NCBI RefSeq assembly: GCF_008041935.1
Contig: NZ_VKAC01000005.1
Location: forward strand, 248,001 to 312,000
Direction of reading: 5' to 3'
Length of the DNA stretch: 64,000 nt
Origin: Quadrisphaera setariae
Lineage (GTDB): Bacteria; Actinomycetota; Actinomycetes; Actinomycetales; Quadrisphaeraceae
This document shows positions 6,497 to 14,722 of this stretch, in pieces. A program made the translations under genes and the position numbers. Below the pieces are notes generated by a model that was not told where the DNA came from, did no database searches, and saw only the letters and a list, made by a program, of their open reading frames with translations. The stretch's first letter is position 1. Each line of letters begins with the position of its first letter.

Positions 6497-8341
6497 TCAG
6501 GCCTGGGCGGCCAGGCGCACGTGCGTGGAGGCGCCGCCGTACCCCGCGTAGCCGCCGCGCCGCTCCAGCAGCTCCACGTGGAAGCCCGTGGACAGCACCG
6601 CGGTGTACAGGTGCACCAGCTCGCCCCCGTCGGTGTCGCGGTCGTAGAGCAGCCCGTGGGCCCGCAGGTCTGCCAGCGCCTCGTCCGGCAGCGAGAACCG
6701 GGCGCCGAGGTCGACGTAGTAGTTGTCGGGCACGGGCATGAGCGGCACCCCCGCCTCCCGCAGCCGCACCGCCTCGGCGCGGACGTCGGTGACGGCGTAC
6801 GCCAGCTGCGTCACGCCGCGCCGCCGCGGGGCTCCCGCGGCCGTCTCCGGCGCGTTGAGCACCAGCCGCAGGCCTCCGCTGGCCGGTCGCAGCGCCCGGG
6901 AGCGCAGCCGTCCGTGCGGCTCCACGAACTCCTCCACCGGCCCCGGCTCCAGCCCCAGCAGCGTGCGGTGGAACGACACCTCCTGCGCCAGCAGGTCCGG
7001 CGGCACGGCGACCGCCACGTGGTCCAGGCCCACCCAGCCCGCCCCCGCGGCGCCGCCGGCCTCCAGCCCTCCGGTCGCGCCGGGGGGCAGCGCCGCGAAG
7101 TCGCCGCGCCAGTGGTCGGCCTGGCCGGGCTCGGCGGACAGCAGGACGTGCAGGCCGGAGGGCGTGGCCAGGCCCGGGAGCACGGCCTCGCCGCGGGACC
7201 TCACGACGTCGACGGCGGGCCACAGCAGTGCGGCGGCGCGCGCGGCGACGTCGGCCACCGGGGGAGCGACCACCCCGAGCGCGGTCGCGCCGCCGGTGGC
7301 CATCGCCTCGGCGGGAGCCTCGGAGACGACCACGTGGGCGCCGCCGTTGCGCCACAGGGCCACCGGCCTGGAGCGGTGGCGGCCGGCGGCGACGAACCCC
7401 AGGGCCTCCAGGAGCCTCTCGACGTCCGCGCCGGGGCTGGCGGCCAGCTCCACGAAGGCGGGGTCGACGCGGGCGGCCGCCGGGGGAGAGGCCGTCACCA
7501 CCTCCCGTGCGGGGGAGCCGGCCGGCAGCCGGGTGGCCAGCTGGTCCTCCAGGAAGACCAGGGAGCGCTTGGCGTCCCGCGCGGTGACGGCGGGTGCGGC
7601 CTCCCGGACGAGGTCGCTGAACACCTCCAGCGACAGCGGCCCGCGGTAGCCGGCCTCCAGGACCGCCGCGACCACCCCGGCCACGTCGAGCGCGCCCTGC
7701 CCGGGGAAGCACCGGTGGTGGCGGCTCCACTCGAGCAGACCCATCTCCAGTACCGGGGCGTCGGCCACCTGCAGGAAGCCGATCCGGTCTCCGGGCACCC
7801 CGGCCAGGGCCTGCGGCCCGTCGCCGCGCGAGAGCAGGTGGAAGGTGTCGACGGCGAGGGTCACCGCCGGGTGGTCGGCCCGCCGGACCACCTCCCACGC
7901 CTGCCCCACCCGGTGCACGTGGCGTCCCCAGGCCAGCGCCTCGTAGGCGATGACCACCCCCGCCTCGGCGGCCAGGTCGCCCAGGCGGTGGAGCTGCTCG
8001 GCCGACAGGTCGACGTCGTCGACGGCGTCGGGCAGCGCGTTGGAGCAGCACAGCACCGTCGTGGCGCCCAGCTCGGCCATGACGCCCAGCTTCACGCGGA
8101 AGCGGTGCTCCACCGCGCCGAAGCGGTCCGGCGCCACGCCCTCGACGTCGCGCACGGGCTGGAACAGGTCGATGCCCAGCCCCAGGTCGGCGCACCGGGC
8201 GGCCACCTCCCGCGGGGTGAGCGCCGAGGCGACGAGGTCGTTGTCGAACAGCTCCAGCCCGTCGAAGCCCGCCGCGGCGATGGCGGGGAGCTTGTCGACG
8301 AGGCGCCCGCTCAGCGAGACGGTCGCGATGCCCTGGTGCAC
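6497..8341 (-). CDS. 3-dehydroshikimate dehydratase with fused HPPD/VOC-like half (QsuB/QuiC1 type)
   Basis: 614 residues, ATG at 8341. Residues 1 to about 275 form a sugar-phosphate isomerase/AP-endonuclease-2-type TIM barrel (MHQGIATVSLSGRLVDKL, GFDGLELFDND, IAYEALAWGRHVH, VTLAVDTFHLLSRG), the fold that turns 3-dehydroshikimate into protocatechuate using a divalent metal. The C-terminal half (about 300-614) has two vicinal-oxygen-chelate repeats resembling 4-hydroxyphenylpyruvate dioxygenase (WVGLDHVAVAVPPD, QLAYAVTDVRAEAVRL). The two-part layout and length match the bacterial QsuB/QuiC1 enzymes. It is last in a three-gene minus-strand unit after a shikimate dehydrogenase and an MHS transporter. 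No protocatechuate ring-cleavage gene lies in this window. Confidence 0.85.
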   Translation of the reverse strand: MHQGIATVSLSGRLVDKLPAIAAAGFDGLELFDNDLVASALTPREVAARCADLGLGIDLFQPVRDVEGVAPDRFGAVEHRFRVKLGVMAELGATTVLCCSNALPDAVDDVDLSAEQLHRLGDLAAEAGVVIAYEALAWGRHVHRVGQAWEVVRRADHPAVTLAVDTFHLLSRGDGPQALAGVPGDRIGFLQVADAPVLEMGLLEWSRHHRCFPGQGALDVAGVVAAVLEAGYRGPLSLEVFSDLVREAAPAVTARDAKRSLVFLEDQLATRLPAGSPAREVVTASPPAAARVDPAFVELAASPGADVERLLEALGFVAAGRHRSRPVALWRNGGAHVVVSEAPAEAMATGGATALGVVAPPVADVAARAAALLWPAVDVVRSRGEAVLPGLATPSGLHVLLSAEPGQADHWRGDFAALPPGATGGLEAGGAAGAGWVGLDHVAVAVPPDLLAQEVSFHRTLLGLEPGPVEEFVEPHGRLRSRALRPASGGLRLVLNAPETAAGAPRRRGVTQLAYAVTDVRAEAVRLREAGVPLMPVPDNYYVDLGARFSLPDEALADLRAHGLLYDRDTDGGELVHLYTAVLSTGFHVELLERRGGYAGYGGASTHVRLAAQA

Positions 8342-8371
8342 GGCGGCTCCTCCTCTCAGGTCGTCGGGACG

Positions 8372-9277
8372 TCAGGACGCGGAGGCGGCGGGGGCGGCGG
8401 TGGCGGGCCGGCGGGCGCCCGTCAGCTCGAGGAAGTGCTGCTCGACCCGGTGGGCGTCGGCGGCGAGCCCGGTGAACAGCTCGAAGGCGCCCACCGCCTG
8501 GTGCACCGCCATCCCGCCGCCGGGGAGCACGCGGCACCCGCGGGTGCGCGCCGCGGAGACCAGCTCGGTCTCGAGGGGGAAGTAGACGACGTCGCTGATC
8601 CACAGCCCGTCGTGCAGCAGCTCCGCCGGCACCGAGGCGCCGGGGTGGCCGTGCATGCCGAGCGGTGTCGCGTTGACCACGCCGGACGCTCCCGCCAGCG
8701 CAGCGGGCAGGTCGGTCGTGGCGCTGACGCGGTCCGCGCCGAAGCGCGCGGCCAGCCGGTCGGCGCAGGCCGCGGCGCGCCCGCGGTCGGCGTCCACCAC
8801 CGCCACGTGCTCGGAGCCGGCGTGCAGCAGCGCGTACCCGACCGCCGACCCCGCACCGCCGGCGCCCACCAGCACCGCGCGGTCGTGCACCGCGTCGGGC
8901 AGCCCGGCGCGGAACGCCCGCGCGTAGCCCGACCAGTCGGTGTTGTGGCCCACCGCGCGCCCGTCGCGGAGCACCACGGTGTTGACCGCGCCCAGGTCCG
9001 CGGCGTCGGCGGAGACCTCGTCGAGCAGCGGCACCACGGCCTGCTTGAAGGGGTGCGTGACGTTCAGCCCCGCGTAGCCGAGGCGACGCGCCCACAGCAG
9101 CAGCTGGGGCAGGTCGGCCGGGCCGACGCCGAGCTCGTCGGCGTCCAGGAGCCGGTAGTGCAGGTCGAGGCCGTTCCAGCGGCCCTCGCGCTCCTGCATC
9201 GCCGGGGTCAGGGACGCGCCGATGCCCTGCCCCACGAGGCCGAGCTGGACCACCGGCTGCGGCTGCTCTGTGCTCAC
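8372..9277 (-). CDS. shikimate/quinate dehydrogenase family protein
   Basis: 301 residues from GTG at 9277, which overlaps the transporter stop codon (GTGA). The N-terminal substrate domain has GLVGQGIGASLTPAMQEREG and the catalytic-Lys region GLNVTHPFKQAVV. The NAD(P) Rossmann motif is VLVGAGGAGSAVGYALL (about 134-150), followed by NATPLGMHGHPG. The GMAVHQAVGAFELFTG segment near the end is typical of AroE. The position between a transporter and a dehydroshikimate dehydratase suggests a catabolic role (shikimate or quinate to dehydro-forms) rather than the biosynthetic AroE; the sequence alone does not prove direction or cofactor. The Ala/Pro tail after about residue 285 is extra. Confidence 0.85.
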   Translation of the reverse strand: MSTEQPQPVVQLGLVGQGIGASLTPAMQEREGRWNGLDLHYRLLDADELGVGPADLPQLLLWARRLGYAGLNVTHPFKQAVVPLLDEVSADAADLGAVNTVVLRDGRAVGHNTDWSGYARAFRAGLPDAVHDRAVLVGAGGAGSAVGYALLHAGSEHVAVVDADRGRAAACADRLAARFGADRVSATTDLPAALAGASGVVNATPLGMHGHPGASVPAELLHDGLWISDVVYFPLETELVSAARTRGCRVLPGGGMAVHQAVGAFELFTGLAADAHRVEQHFLELTGARRPATAAPAASAS

Positions 9278-10653
9278 GCGGCGCTCGCGGTGGTGCGGGC
9301 GACGGCGGGCGCAGCGCTGCGCGGCAGGCCCACCTCGGCGGTGGGGAGCAGGTGGGTGGCCCGCGGGCCGGTGAGGACGGCGACGCTGGAGACCAGGCAG
9401 GCCCCGAAGGCGAACAGGGCCACCTTCCACCAGCCCTCGGGGCTGCCCCCGACCAGGGCGCCGGCGATGCTGGGGGTGAACCCGGCCAGGGCGAAGCCGA
9501 ACTGGGTGCCGACGGCCATCCCGGACAGGCGCACCGAGGTGGGGAAGTACTCGGCGTACGTGGCGGGCCACACCGCGTTGGGCATCGAGTAGACGACTCC
9601 GGCCAGGGCGATGCCGAGCACGAAGACGAGCGTCACGCTCCCGGTGGAGATGGCCCACAGGAACGCCGCCGTGAGGACCCCGCTGCCGAGGGCGCCGGTG
9701 ACGAAGACCTGCTTGCGCCCGATCCTGTCCGACAGCGTCGCCCAGGCCGGGATGGTGGCGATGGCCACGAGGTTGGAGACGATCGCCAGCCACAGCATGG
9801 TGTTGCGGTCGATGCCGATGCCGTAGTCGTCGGAGGTGGCGAAGTTCAGGGCGAACACCTGGAACGTCGTGTTGACCATGGCGATGAAGGCGGCGAAGAA
9901 GACGCGCAGCACGCCGGAGCGGTGGTCGCGGAAGAGCTCGGCCAGCGGGGTGCGCGGCGGGCGGGCGGCCTTCTCGGCGGCCTGCGCCGTGAACTCGGGG
10001 GTCTCCTCCAGGGAGCGGCGGATGAGGAAGCCGACGACGAGCAGCACGGCGCTGAGCCAGAACGGCACCCGCCAGCCCCAGCTGAGCAGCTGCTCCTCGG
10101 GCATGACGGCCGCCACCGGCAGGAAGACGGCCGGGGCCAGCACCTGGCCCGCCTGGGTGCCGCTGAGGGTGAAGCTGGTGAAGAAGCCGCGCCGGCGGTC
10201 GGGTGCGTGCTCGAAGCTCATGCTGTTCGCACCGGCTTGCTCACCAGCGGCTGACAGGCCCTGCAGCAGCCGCAGCGCGACCAGGAGCGCAGGAGCCAGC
10301 AGCCCCACCTGGCTGTAGGTGGGCAGGACGCCGATGAGGAACGTCGAGACCCCCATCAGCAGCAGCGTGCCGATGAGCACCGTCTTGCGGCCCAGCCGGT
10401 CACCGATGTGCCCCATGAGGAAGGAGCCGAACGGCCGCGCCACGTAGGCCACGCCGAACGTCGCCAGCGAGGCGATCGTGGCGGCGTGCCCGTCGCCCTC
10501 CGGGAAGAAGATCTTCGGGAAGACGAGGGCGGCGGCCGTCCCGTAGATGGCGAGGTCGTAGTACTCCAGGGCGCTGCCGCTCCACGCGGCCACGGCGGCC
10601 TTGCGGGGTGTGCGCCCGGTGGGGGCGGGGTGGGTGCTGCTGGTGCTGGCCAT
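9274..10653 (-). CDS. MHS-family MFS transporter, probable shikimate/quinate uptake
   Basis: 459 residues, ATG at 10653. It has twelve hydrophobic segments in the major facilitator pattern. The metabolite:H+ symporter signature is clear: SGSALEYYDLAIYGTAAALVFPKIFF in the first helix region, then MGHIGDRLGRKTVLIG (about 79-94) and the long loop between helices 6 and 7 (SLEETPEFTAQAAEKAARPP). Relatives include ShiA and ProP. Substrate is inferred from the two downstream genes, with which it overlaps (GTGA) or lies close. The promoter region faces a LacI-type regulator and contains its likely operator. Confidence 0.85.
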   Translation of the reverse strand: MASTSSTHPAPTGRTPRKAAVAAWSGSALEYYDLAIYGTAAALVFPKIFFPEGDGHAATIASLATFGVAYVARPFGSFLMGHIGDRLGRKTVLIGTLLLMGVSTFLIGVLPTYSQVGLLAPALLVALRLLQGLSAAGEQAGANSMSFEHAPDRRRGFFTSFTLSGTQAGQVLAPAVFLPVAAVMPEEQLLSWGWRVPFWLSAVLLVVGFLIRRSLEETPEFTAQAAEKAARPPRTPLAELFRDHRSGVLRVFFAAFIAMVNTTFQVFALNFATSDDYGIGIDRNTMLWLAIVSNLVAIATIPAWATLSDRIGRKQVFVTGALGSGVLTAAFLWAISTGSVTLVFVLGIALAGVVYSMPNAVWPATYAEYFPTSVRLSGMAVGTQFGFALAGFTPSIAGALVGGSPEGWWKVALFAFGACLVSSVAVLTGPRATHLLPTAEVGLPRSAAPAVARTTASAA

Positions 10654-10737
10654 CGTCGGCTCCTCCAGGGGGTGGGCGCTCGGGGGCGCCCGGCTCGTCG
10701 TCGAGGTGCCGTGACGCTAGGAGCGCTGGCAGGTGCG

Positions 10738-10753
10738 TGACAAACGTTTGCCA
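10738..10753. promoter_or_regulatory. LacI-type operator candidate
   Basis: The perfect palindrome CAAACGTTTG (10741-10750) with a central CpG, extended to a 16-bp near-palindrome (TGACAAACGTTTGCCA), sits 32 bases before the LacI-family start and 85 bases before the transporter start. LacI/GalR regulators typically bind such CpG-centred sites. It could serve both divergent genes. Confidence 0.7.
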
Positions 10754-10784
10754 TCCTTTGCCGCGCCCCGCCTACCCTGTCGTC

Positions 10785-11810
10785 GTGGAGCGCCCGCGCC
10801 GCCCGACCATCACCGACGTCGCCGCCGAGGCCGGCGTCGCCGCCTCCACCGTCTCGCGGGCCTTCACCCACCCAGGACGGGTCAACCAGCACACCCGTGC
10901 GCACGTGCTGGAGGTCGCCGCCCGCCTCGGGTACGCGCCGAACCCCCTGGCCCAGGCGCTGGAGTCCGGGCGCACCAGCACGGTCGCCCTGGTCGTCCCC
11001 GACATCGCCAACCCGTTCTTCGTGGGCTTCGTCAAGGGCGCCGAGCGCGCCCTCGCCAGCTCACAGCGCACCCTCGTGCTGGCTGACGGCCGCGAGAGCG
11101 CCGTCGCCGAGGAGGCCGTGGTGCAGCGCCTCCACCGCTCCGTGGACGGGTTCGTGCTCGTGGCGTCCCGTCTCGACGACGACGCCCTGCGCCGTGCCGC
11201 CGCCCTCGCCCCCGTCGTCCTCGTCAACCGGGTGACCACCGGCCTGCCCGGCGTCGTGGCCGACTACGTGGGGGGAGCCGAGCAGATCGTCAGCCACCTC
11301 GCCTCCCTCGGGCACCGCCGCGCGGTGGTGCTGGGCGGCCCGACCGGCTCCTGGTCGGGGGCCCGCCGGTGGACCGGCCTGCAGGTCGCCGCGGGGCGCC
11401 ACGGCGTGGAGGTCGAGCGCCTGGGGCCCTTCTCGCCCACCTTCGAGGCCGGCGCCGCAGCCGCGGACGCGGTGCTGGGCCTGCGGTCGGCGGCAGGCCG
11501 GGACGCGCGTCCCACCGCCGTCGTCGCCCACAACGACCTCCTCGCCATGGGCGTGCTGGCGCGCCTGGCCGAGCGCGGGGCCTCCGTGCCGGACGAGCTC
11601 AGCGTGGTCGGCTTCGACGACGTCTTCGGCGCCGCCCTGTGCTCCCCGCCGCTGACCACGCTCGCCGAGAGGTCGGAGCGGGCCGGGGCGCTCGCCGTGG
11701 ACGCGCTGCTCAGCGGCGGCGCCCCCGTGGGCCCCGGGCAGCCTCCGCAGGTGGTGCCGACGCACCTCGTGGTGCGCCGCTCGACGGGACCGGCCCCCGC
11801 CCCGGCGTGA
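10785..11810 (+). CDS. LacI-family transcriptional regulator
   Basis: 341 residues from GTG at 10785; the upstream frame extension is not coding-like. The N-terminal HTH reads TITDVAAEAGVAASTVSRAF (about 7-26) with the hinge-helix NPLAQALESGRTSTVAL. The periplasmic-binding-protein-like effector domain follows (VPDIANPFFVGFVKGAERAL, RAVVLGGPTGSWSGARRWTG, VVGFDDVFGAALCSPPLTT). It is divergent from the shikimate/quinate operon with a CpG-centred palindrome between them, so it most likely represses that operon and itself. The effector is unknown; QsuR in corynebacteria is LysR-type, so the regulator family differs here. Confidence 0.88.
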   Translation: MERPRRPTITDVAAEAGVAASTVSRAFTHPGRVNQHTRAHVLEVAARLGYAPNPLAQALESGRTSTVALVVPDIANPFFVGFVKGAERALASSQRTLVLADGRESAVAEEAVVQRLHRSVDGFVLVASRLDDDALRRAAALAPVVLVNRVTTGLPGVVADYVGGAEQIVSHLASLGHRRAVVLGGPTGSWSGARRWTGLQVAAGRHGVEVERLGPFSPTFEAGAAAADAVLGLRSAAGRDARPTAVVAHNDLLAMGVLARLAERGASVPDELSVVGFDDVFGAALCSPPLTTLAERSERAGALAVDALLSGGAPVGPGQPPQVVPTHLVVRRSTGPAPAPA

Positions 11811-11941
11811 CGCCGGCCGCTGTGAGTGCGCTGTGAACACCCGTCCGGGCGCGTCTGCGACGGCCGCCTCTTTACCAATCCATTACCATCAGAGGCAACG
11901 AGACCGGCGCCCGCCGGTGTCGAGTCCTCGGAAGGACGCGC

Positions 11942-12766
11942 ATGGAGAGCAACAACCCGGCGCTGCGCAACGCGCCGCAGTTCAAGCGCGGCGGCTACGC
12001 GGGCTTCGACGCCACCCCCCGCGGTGGCGCGAGCACCGCCTCGTACGGCCAGCCGACGCTCGAGGAGATGTACAAGGCGCCGTCGGCGGGCCCCGCCGAG
12101 ACCGGGCGGATGACCTACGACGACGTCGTGGTCCGCGCCGGCATGACGCTGGGCACCGTCGTGGTGCTCGGCGCCGTCAGCTACTTCCTCGGTAACCCGC
12201 TGCTGATGATCGTCGGCATGCTCGGCGGTCTGGTGCTGGGCCTGGTCAACTCGTTCAAGCGCGAGCCCAGCCCCGTGCTGATCCTGGCCTACGCCGCCCT
12301 GCAGGGCCTGTTCATCGGCGGCATCAGCCGCTTCATCGACAACCAGTACCTCGGCGGGAGCAGCGTCGCGGTCCAGGCGGTCATCGCCACCGTCGCGGTG
12401 TTCGCCGTGATGCTGGTGCTGTACCGCAGCGGCGCTGTGCGGGCCACGCCGAAGTTCCGCAGGATCCTCATCGGCGCGGTGCTCGGCTACGCCGTCTTCT
12501 GCCTCATCAACTTCATCTTCGCGATGTTCAGCTCCGGCCTCGGCCTGTGGTCCGGTCCCCTGGGTCTGGTCGTCGGCGCTGTGGGCGCGGTCCTCGCGTC
12601 GCTCTCGCTCGTGCTCGACTTCGACTTCATCGAGACCGGCGTCAAGAACGGCATCCCGCAGCGCTACGCCTGGACCGCCGCGTTCGGCCTCACGGTCACG
12701 CTGGTCTGGCTGTACATCGAGATGCTGCGCATCCTGTCGATCATCCGCTCCATGGCGGGCGACTGA
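11942..12766 (+). CDS. Bax inhibitor-1/YccA-family membrane protein
   Basis: 274 residues, ATG at 11942 after GGAAGGACGCGC. A hydrophilic N-terminus (about 1-60, MESNNPALRNAPQFKRGGYAG type) precedes seven hydrophobic segments. Diagnostic stretches include TYDDVVVRAGMTLGTVVVLGAV, LILAYAALQGLFIGGISR, and the acidic DFDFIETGVKNGIPQ between the last segments. Family members are pH-sensitive ion-leak or stress-related membrane proteins; the exact job in actinomycetes is unknown. It stands alone, with a 130-base upstream region that includes the only AT-rich patch nearby (TCTTTACCAATCCATTACCATC). Confidence 0.88.
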   Translation: MESNNPALRNAPQFKRGGYAGFDATPRGGASTASYGQPTLEEMYKAPSAGPAETGRMTYDDVVVRAGMTLGTVVVLGAVSYFLGNPLLMIVGMLGGLVLGLVNSFKREPSPVLILAYAALQGLFIGGISRFIDNQYLGGSSVAVQAVIATVAVFAVMLVLYRSGAVRATPKFRRILIGAVLGYAVFCLINFIFAMFSSGLGLWSGPLGLVVGAVGAVLASLSLVLDFDFIETGVKNGIPQRYAWTAAFGLTVTLVWLYIEMLRILSIIRSMAGD

Positions 12767-12801
12767 CGGGTAGCACTCCCCACCACTGACACAGTGGAGC
12801 G

Positions 12802-13128
12802 GTGACCGACTCACCGCGCGAACGGGCCGAGCGCGAGCTCGGGCGGGTCCTCACCCGCCTGGCGGCGCTCGGCCCGACTCGTCTGTCCCGGCCCGCGGAC
12901 GGCGGCGGCCCCTCCCCGGCGGACGCGGTGCGCCCGGTCCTGCAGGAGCTCGCCGACGCGGCGGCCACGGCCGAGGGACGGGCGCCCGTCGTCGTCCCCG
13001 TCCTCGCCGAGCGCGCCCTGGGCGACCAGCTGGCCGTGCTCGGCCGCGACCTGCTGAGCGCCGCCGGTGACGACGCGCCCCTCGAGCGCGCCGCCGCCCG
13101 CCTCGAGGCCCTGCGCCGCGCCCTCTGA
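12802..13128 (+). CDS. small hypothetical protein
   Basis: 108 residues from GTG at 12802. It is helical and rich in Ala, Arg and Glu (RERAERELGRVLTRLAALGP at the start, LERAAARLEALRRAL at the end), with no membrane segment, signal peptide or known motif. Codon use is like its neighbours. It lies 35 bases after the Bax-inhibitor-like gene, possibly on the same transcript. Function not recognised. Confidence 0.6.
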   Translation: MTDSPRERAERELGRVLTRLAALGPTRLSRPADGGGPSPADAVRPVLQELADAAATAEGRAPVVVPVLAERALGDQLAVLGRDLLSAAGDDAPLERAAARLEALRRAL

Positions 13129-13138
13129 CCGCCGGTGG

Positions 13139-13183
13139 GTGGCCGACTGCCCGTGATCACGGTGATCATGGGCAGTTCGCCAC
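13139..13183. repeat. 45-bp near-perfect palindrome
   Basis: Centred on 13161. The inner 31 bases pair ACTGCCCGTGATCAC with GTGATCATGGGCAGT (one G-T mismatch), and outer arms GTGGC/GCCAC add five pairs after two mismatches. It lies between a hypothetical gene and the cystathionine beta-synthase start. It may be a dispersed intergenic palindrome (REP-like) or a terminator; only one copy is seen in this window. Confidence 0.6.
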
Positions 13184-13209
13184 CTGCGCGGGATGGGAGG
13201 ATGCTGGGC

Positions 13210-14625
13210 GTGCAGTACGCCGAGAGCATCGTCGACCTGATCGGCGGCACGCCGCTGGTCAAGCTGAACCGCGTCACCGAGGGGATCGCCGCCACCGTGC
13301 TGGCGAAGGTCGAGTACCTCAACCCCGGCGGCTCCGTGAAGGACCGCATCGCCGAGCGCATGATCGAGGAGGCGGAGCGCTCCGGTGCGCTGCAGCCCGG
13401 CGGCACGATCGTCGAGCCGACCAGCGGCAACACCGGCGTCGGCCTGGCCCTGGTCGCCCAGCGCAAGGGCTACCGCTGCATCTTCGTGTGCCCCGACAAG
13501 GTGGGCGTGGAGAAGCGCGACGTGCTGCGCGCCTACGGCGCCGAGGTGGTCGTCACGCCGACCGCCGTGGCCCCCGACAGCCCCGAGAGCTACTACTCCG
13601 TCTCCGACCGCATCGCCGCGGAGACCCCCGGCGGGTGGAAGCCCGACCAGTACTCCAACCCCGCGGGCCCAGCCAGCCACTACGCCTCCACCGGCCCGGA
13701 GATCTGGAAGGACACCGACGGCCGCCTCACCCACTTCGTGGCGGGCGTCGGCACCGGCGGCACCATCACCGGCACCGGCCGGTTCCTCAAGGACGCCAGC
13801 CGCGACCGCCTCGGCGACGACGGCACCGCCCGTCCCGTGCGCGTGGTCGGCGTCGACCCGGAGGGCTCGGTCTACTCCGGGGGGACGGGACGCCCCTACC
13901 TCGTCGAGGGCGTCGGGGAGGACATCTGGCCCCCCGCCTACGACCCGTCCGTGCCCGACGAGGTGGTCGCCGTCTCCGACGCGGAGGCGTTCGCCATGAC
14001 CCGCCGCCTCGCCCGCGAGGAGGGGCTGCTCGTCGGCGGCTCGTGCGGCATGGCCGTGGTGGGCGCGCTGCGCATCGCGAAGGACCTGCCCGCTGACGCC
14101 GTCGTCGTCGTCCTGCTGCCCGACTCGGGCCGCGGCTACCTCGGCAAGATCTACAACGACGCGTGGATGCGCTCCTACGGCTTCGACGTCGACGCGCCCG
14201 GCACCGCCGCCGTCGGAGGAGCGACGGCCGGTGACGTGCTGCGCGGCAAGTCCGGGCGCCTGCCCGACCTCGTGCACACCCACCCCACCGAGACCGTCCA
14301 CGACGCCATCGAGATCCTCCGCGAGTACCAGGTGTCCCAGATGCCGGTCGTCGGGGCCGAGCCGCCCGTCATGGCCGGCGAGGTGGCCGGCTCGGTCACG
14401 GAGGAGGGCCTGCTGGAGGCCGTGTTCTCCGGGGCGGCCTCGCTGTCCGACGCGGTGAGCAAGCACATGGTCGAGCCGCTGCCGCTGGTCGGCGCCGGCG
14501 AGCCCATCACCGACCTGCGCGAGACCCTGCGCGTCAACCGCGCGGTGCTCGTGGCCGTGGACGGCAAGCCCGCCGGCGTGGTCACCCGCGCCGACCTGCT
14601 GGCCTTCCTCGCCAGCCGCCGCTGA
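13210..14625 (+). CDS. cbs: cystathionine beta-synthase
   Basis: 471 residues from GTG at 13210, chosen because GGGAGG (13195-13200) is 9 bases upstream; ATG at 13201 would sit too close. PLP lysine is Lys44 in NPGGSVKDR, phosphate-binding loops are TSGNTGVG and GTGGTITGTG, and the GSCGMAVVGAL stretch is typical. The C-terminal about 130 residues form a pair of CBS domains (DLVHTHPTETVHDAIEILRE, then VSKHMVEPLPLVGAGEPITD), often AdoMet-responsive in this family. It condenses serine and homocysteine into cystathionine in the reverse transsulfuration route. A cystathionine gamma-synthase/lyase gene lies 5 kb away. Confidence 0.92.
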   Translation: MQYAESIVDLIGGTPLVKLNRVTEGIAATVLAKVEYLNPGGSVKDRIAERMIEEAERSGALQPGGTIVEPTSGNTGVGLALVAQRKGYRCIFVCPDKVGVEKRDVLRAYGAEVVVTPTAVAPDSPESYYSVSDRIAAETPGGWKPDQYSNPAGPASHYASTGPEIWKDTDGRLTHFVAGVGTGGTITGTGRFLKDASRDRLGDDGTARPVRVVGVDPEGSVYSGGTGRPYLVEGVGEDIWPPAYDPSVPDEVVAVSDAEAFAMTRRLAREEGLLVGGSCGMAVVGALRIAKDLPADAVVVVLLPDSGRGYLGKIYNDAWMRSYGFDVDAPGTAAVGGATAGDVLRGKSGRLPDLVHTHPTETVHDAIEILREYQVSQMPVVGAEPPVMAGEVAGSVTEEGLLEAVFSGAASLSDAVSKHMVEPLPLVGAGEPITDLRETLRVNRAVLVAVDGKPAGVVTRADLLAFLASRR

Positions 14626-14631
14626 CGCCCG

Positions 14632-14673
14632 CCTCCTGGACCGCGACCGGGCGCCCGGTCGCGGTCCAGGAGG
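14632..14673 (+). terminator. 20-bp-stem terminator after cbs
   Basis: Perfect 20-bp arms (14632-14651 and 14654-14673) around a 2-base centre, seven bases after the cbs stop. It is symmetrical, so it may work in both directions between the convergent genes. Confidence 0.85.
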
Positions 14674-14678
14674 GGGTG

Positions 14679-14710
14679 GGAACCGCAGCCGAGCGCCCGG
14701 CTGCGGTTCC
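14679..14710 (-). terminator. 13-bp-stem terminator for the HerA-like gene
   Basis: Arms 14679-14691 and 14698-14710 with a 6-base loop, 12 bases beyond the end of the minus-strand ATPase gene. It is the second of two back-to-back hairpins between convergent genes. Confidence 0.8.
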
Positions 14711-14722
14711 GGTGGCGCCGGC

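Noticed and set aside
6464-9592. Very long open frame opposite the shikimate operon
   Set aside because: It is antisense to three well-supported genes; long antisense frames are expected at this GC content.
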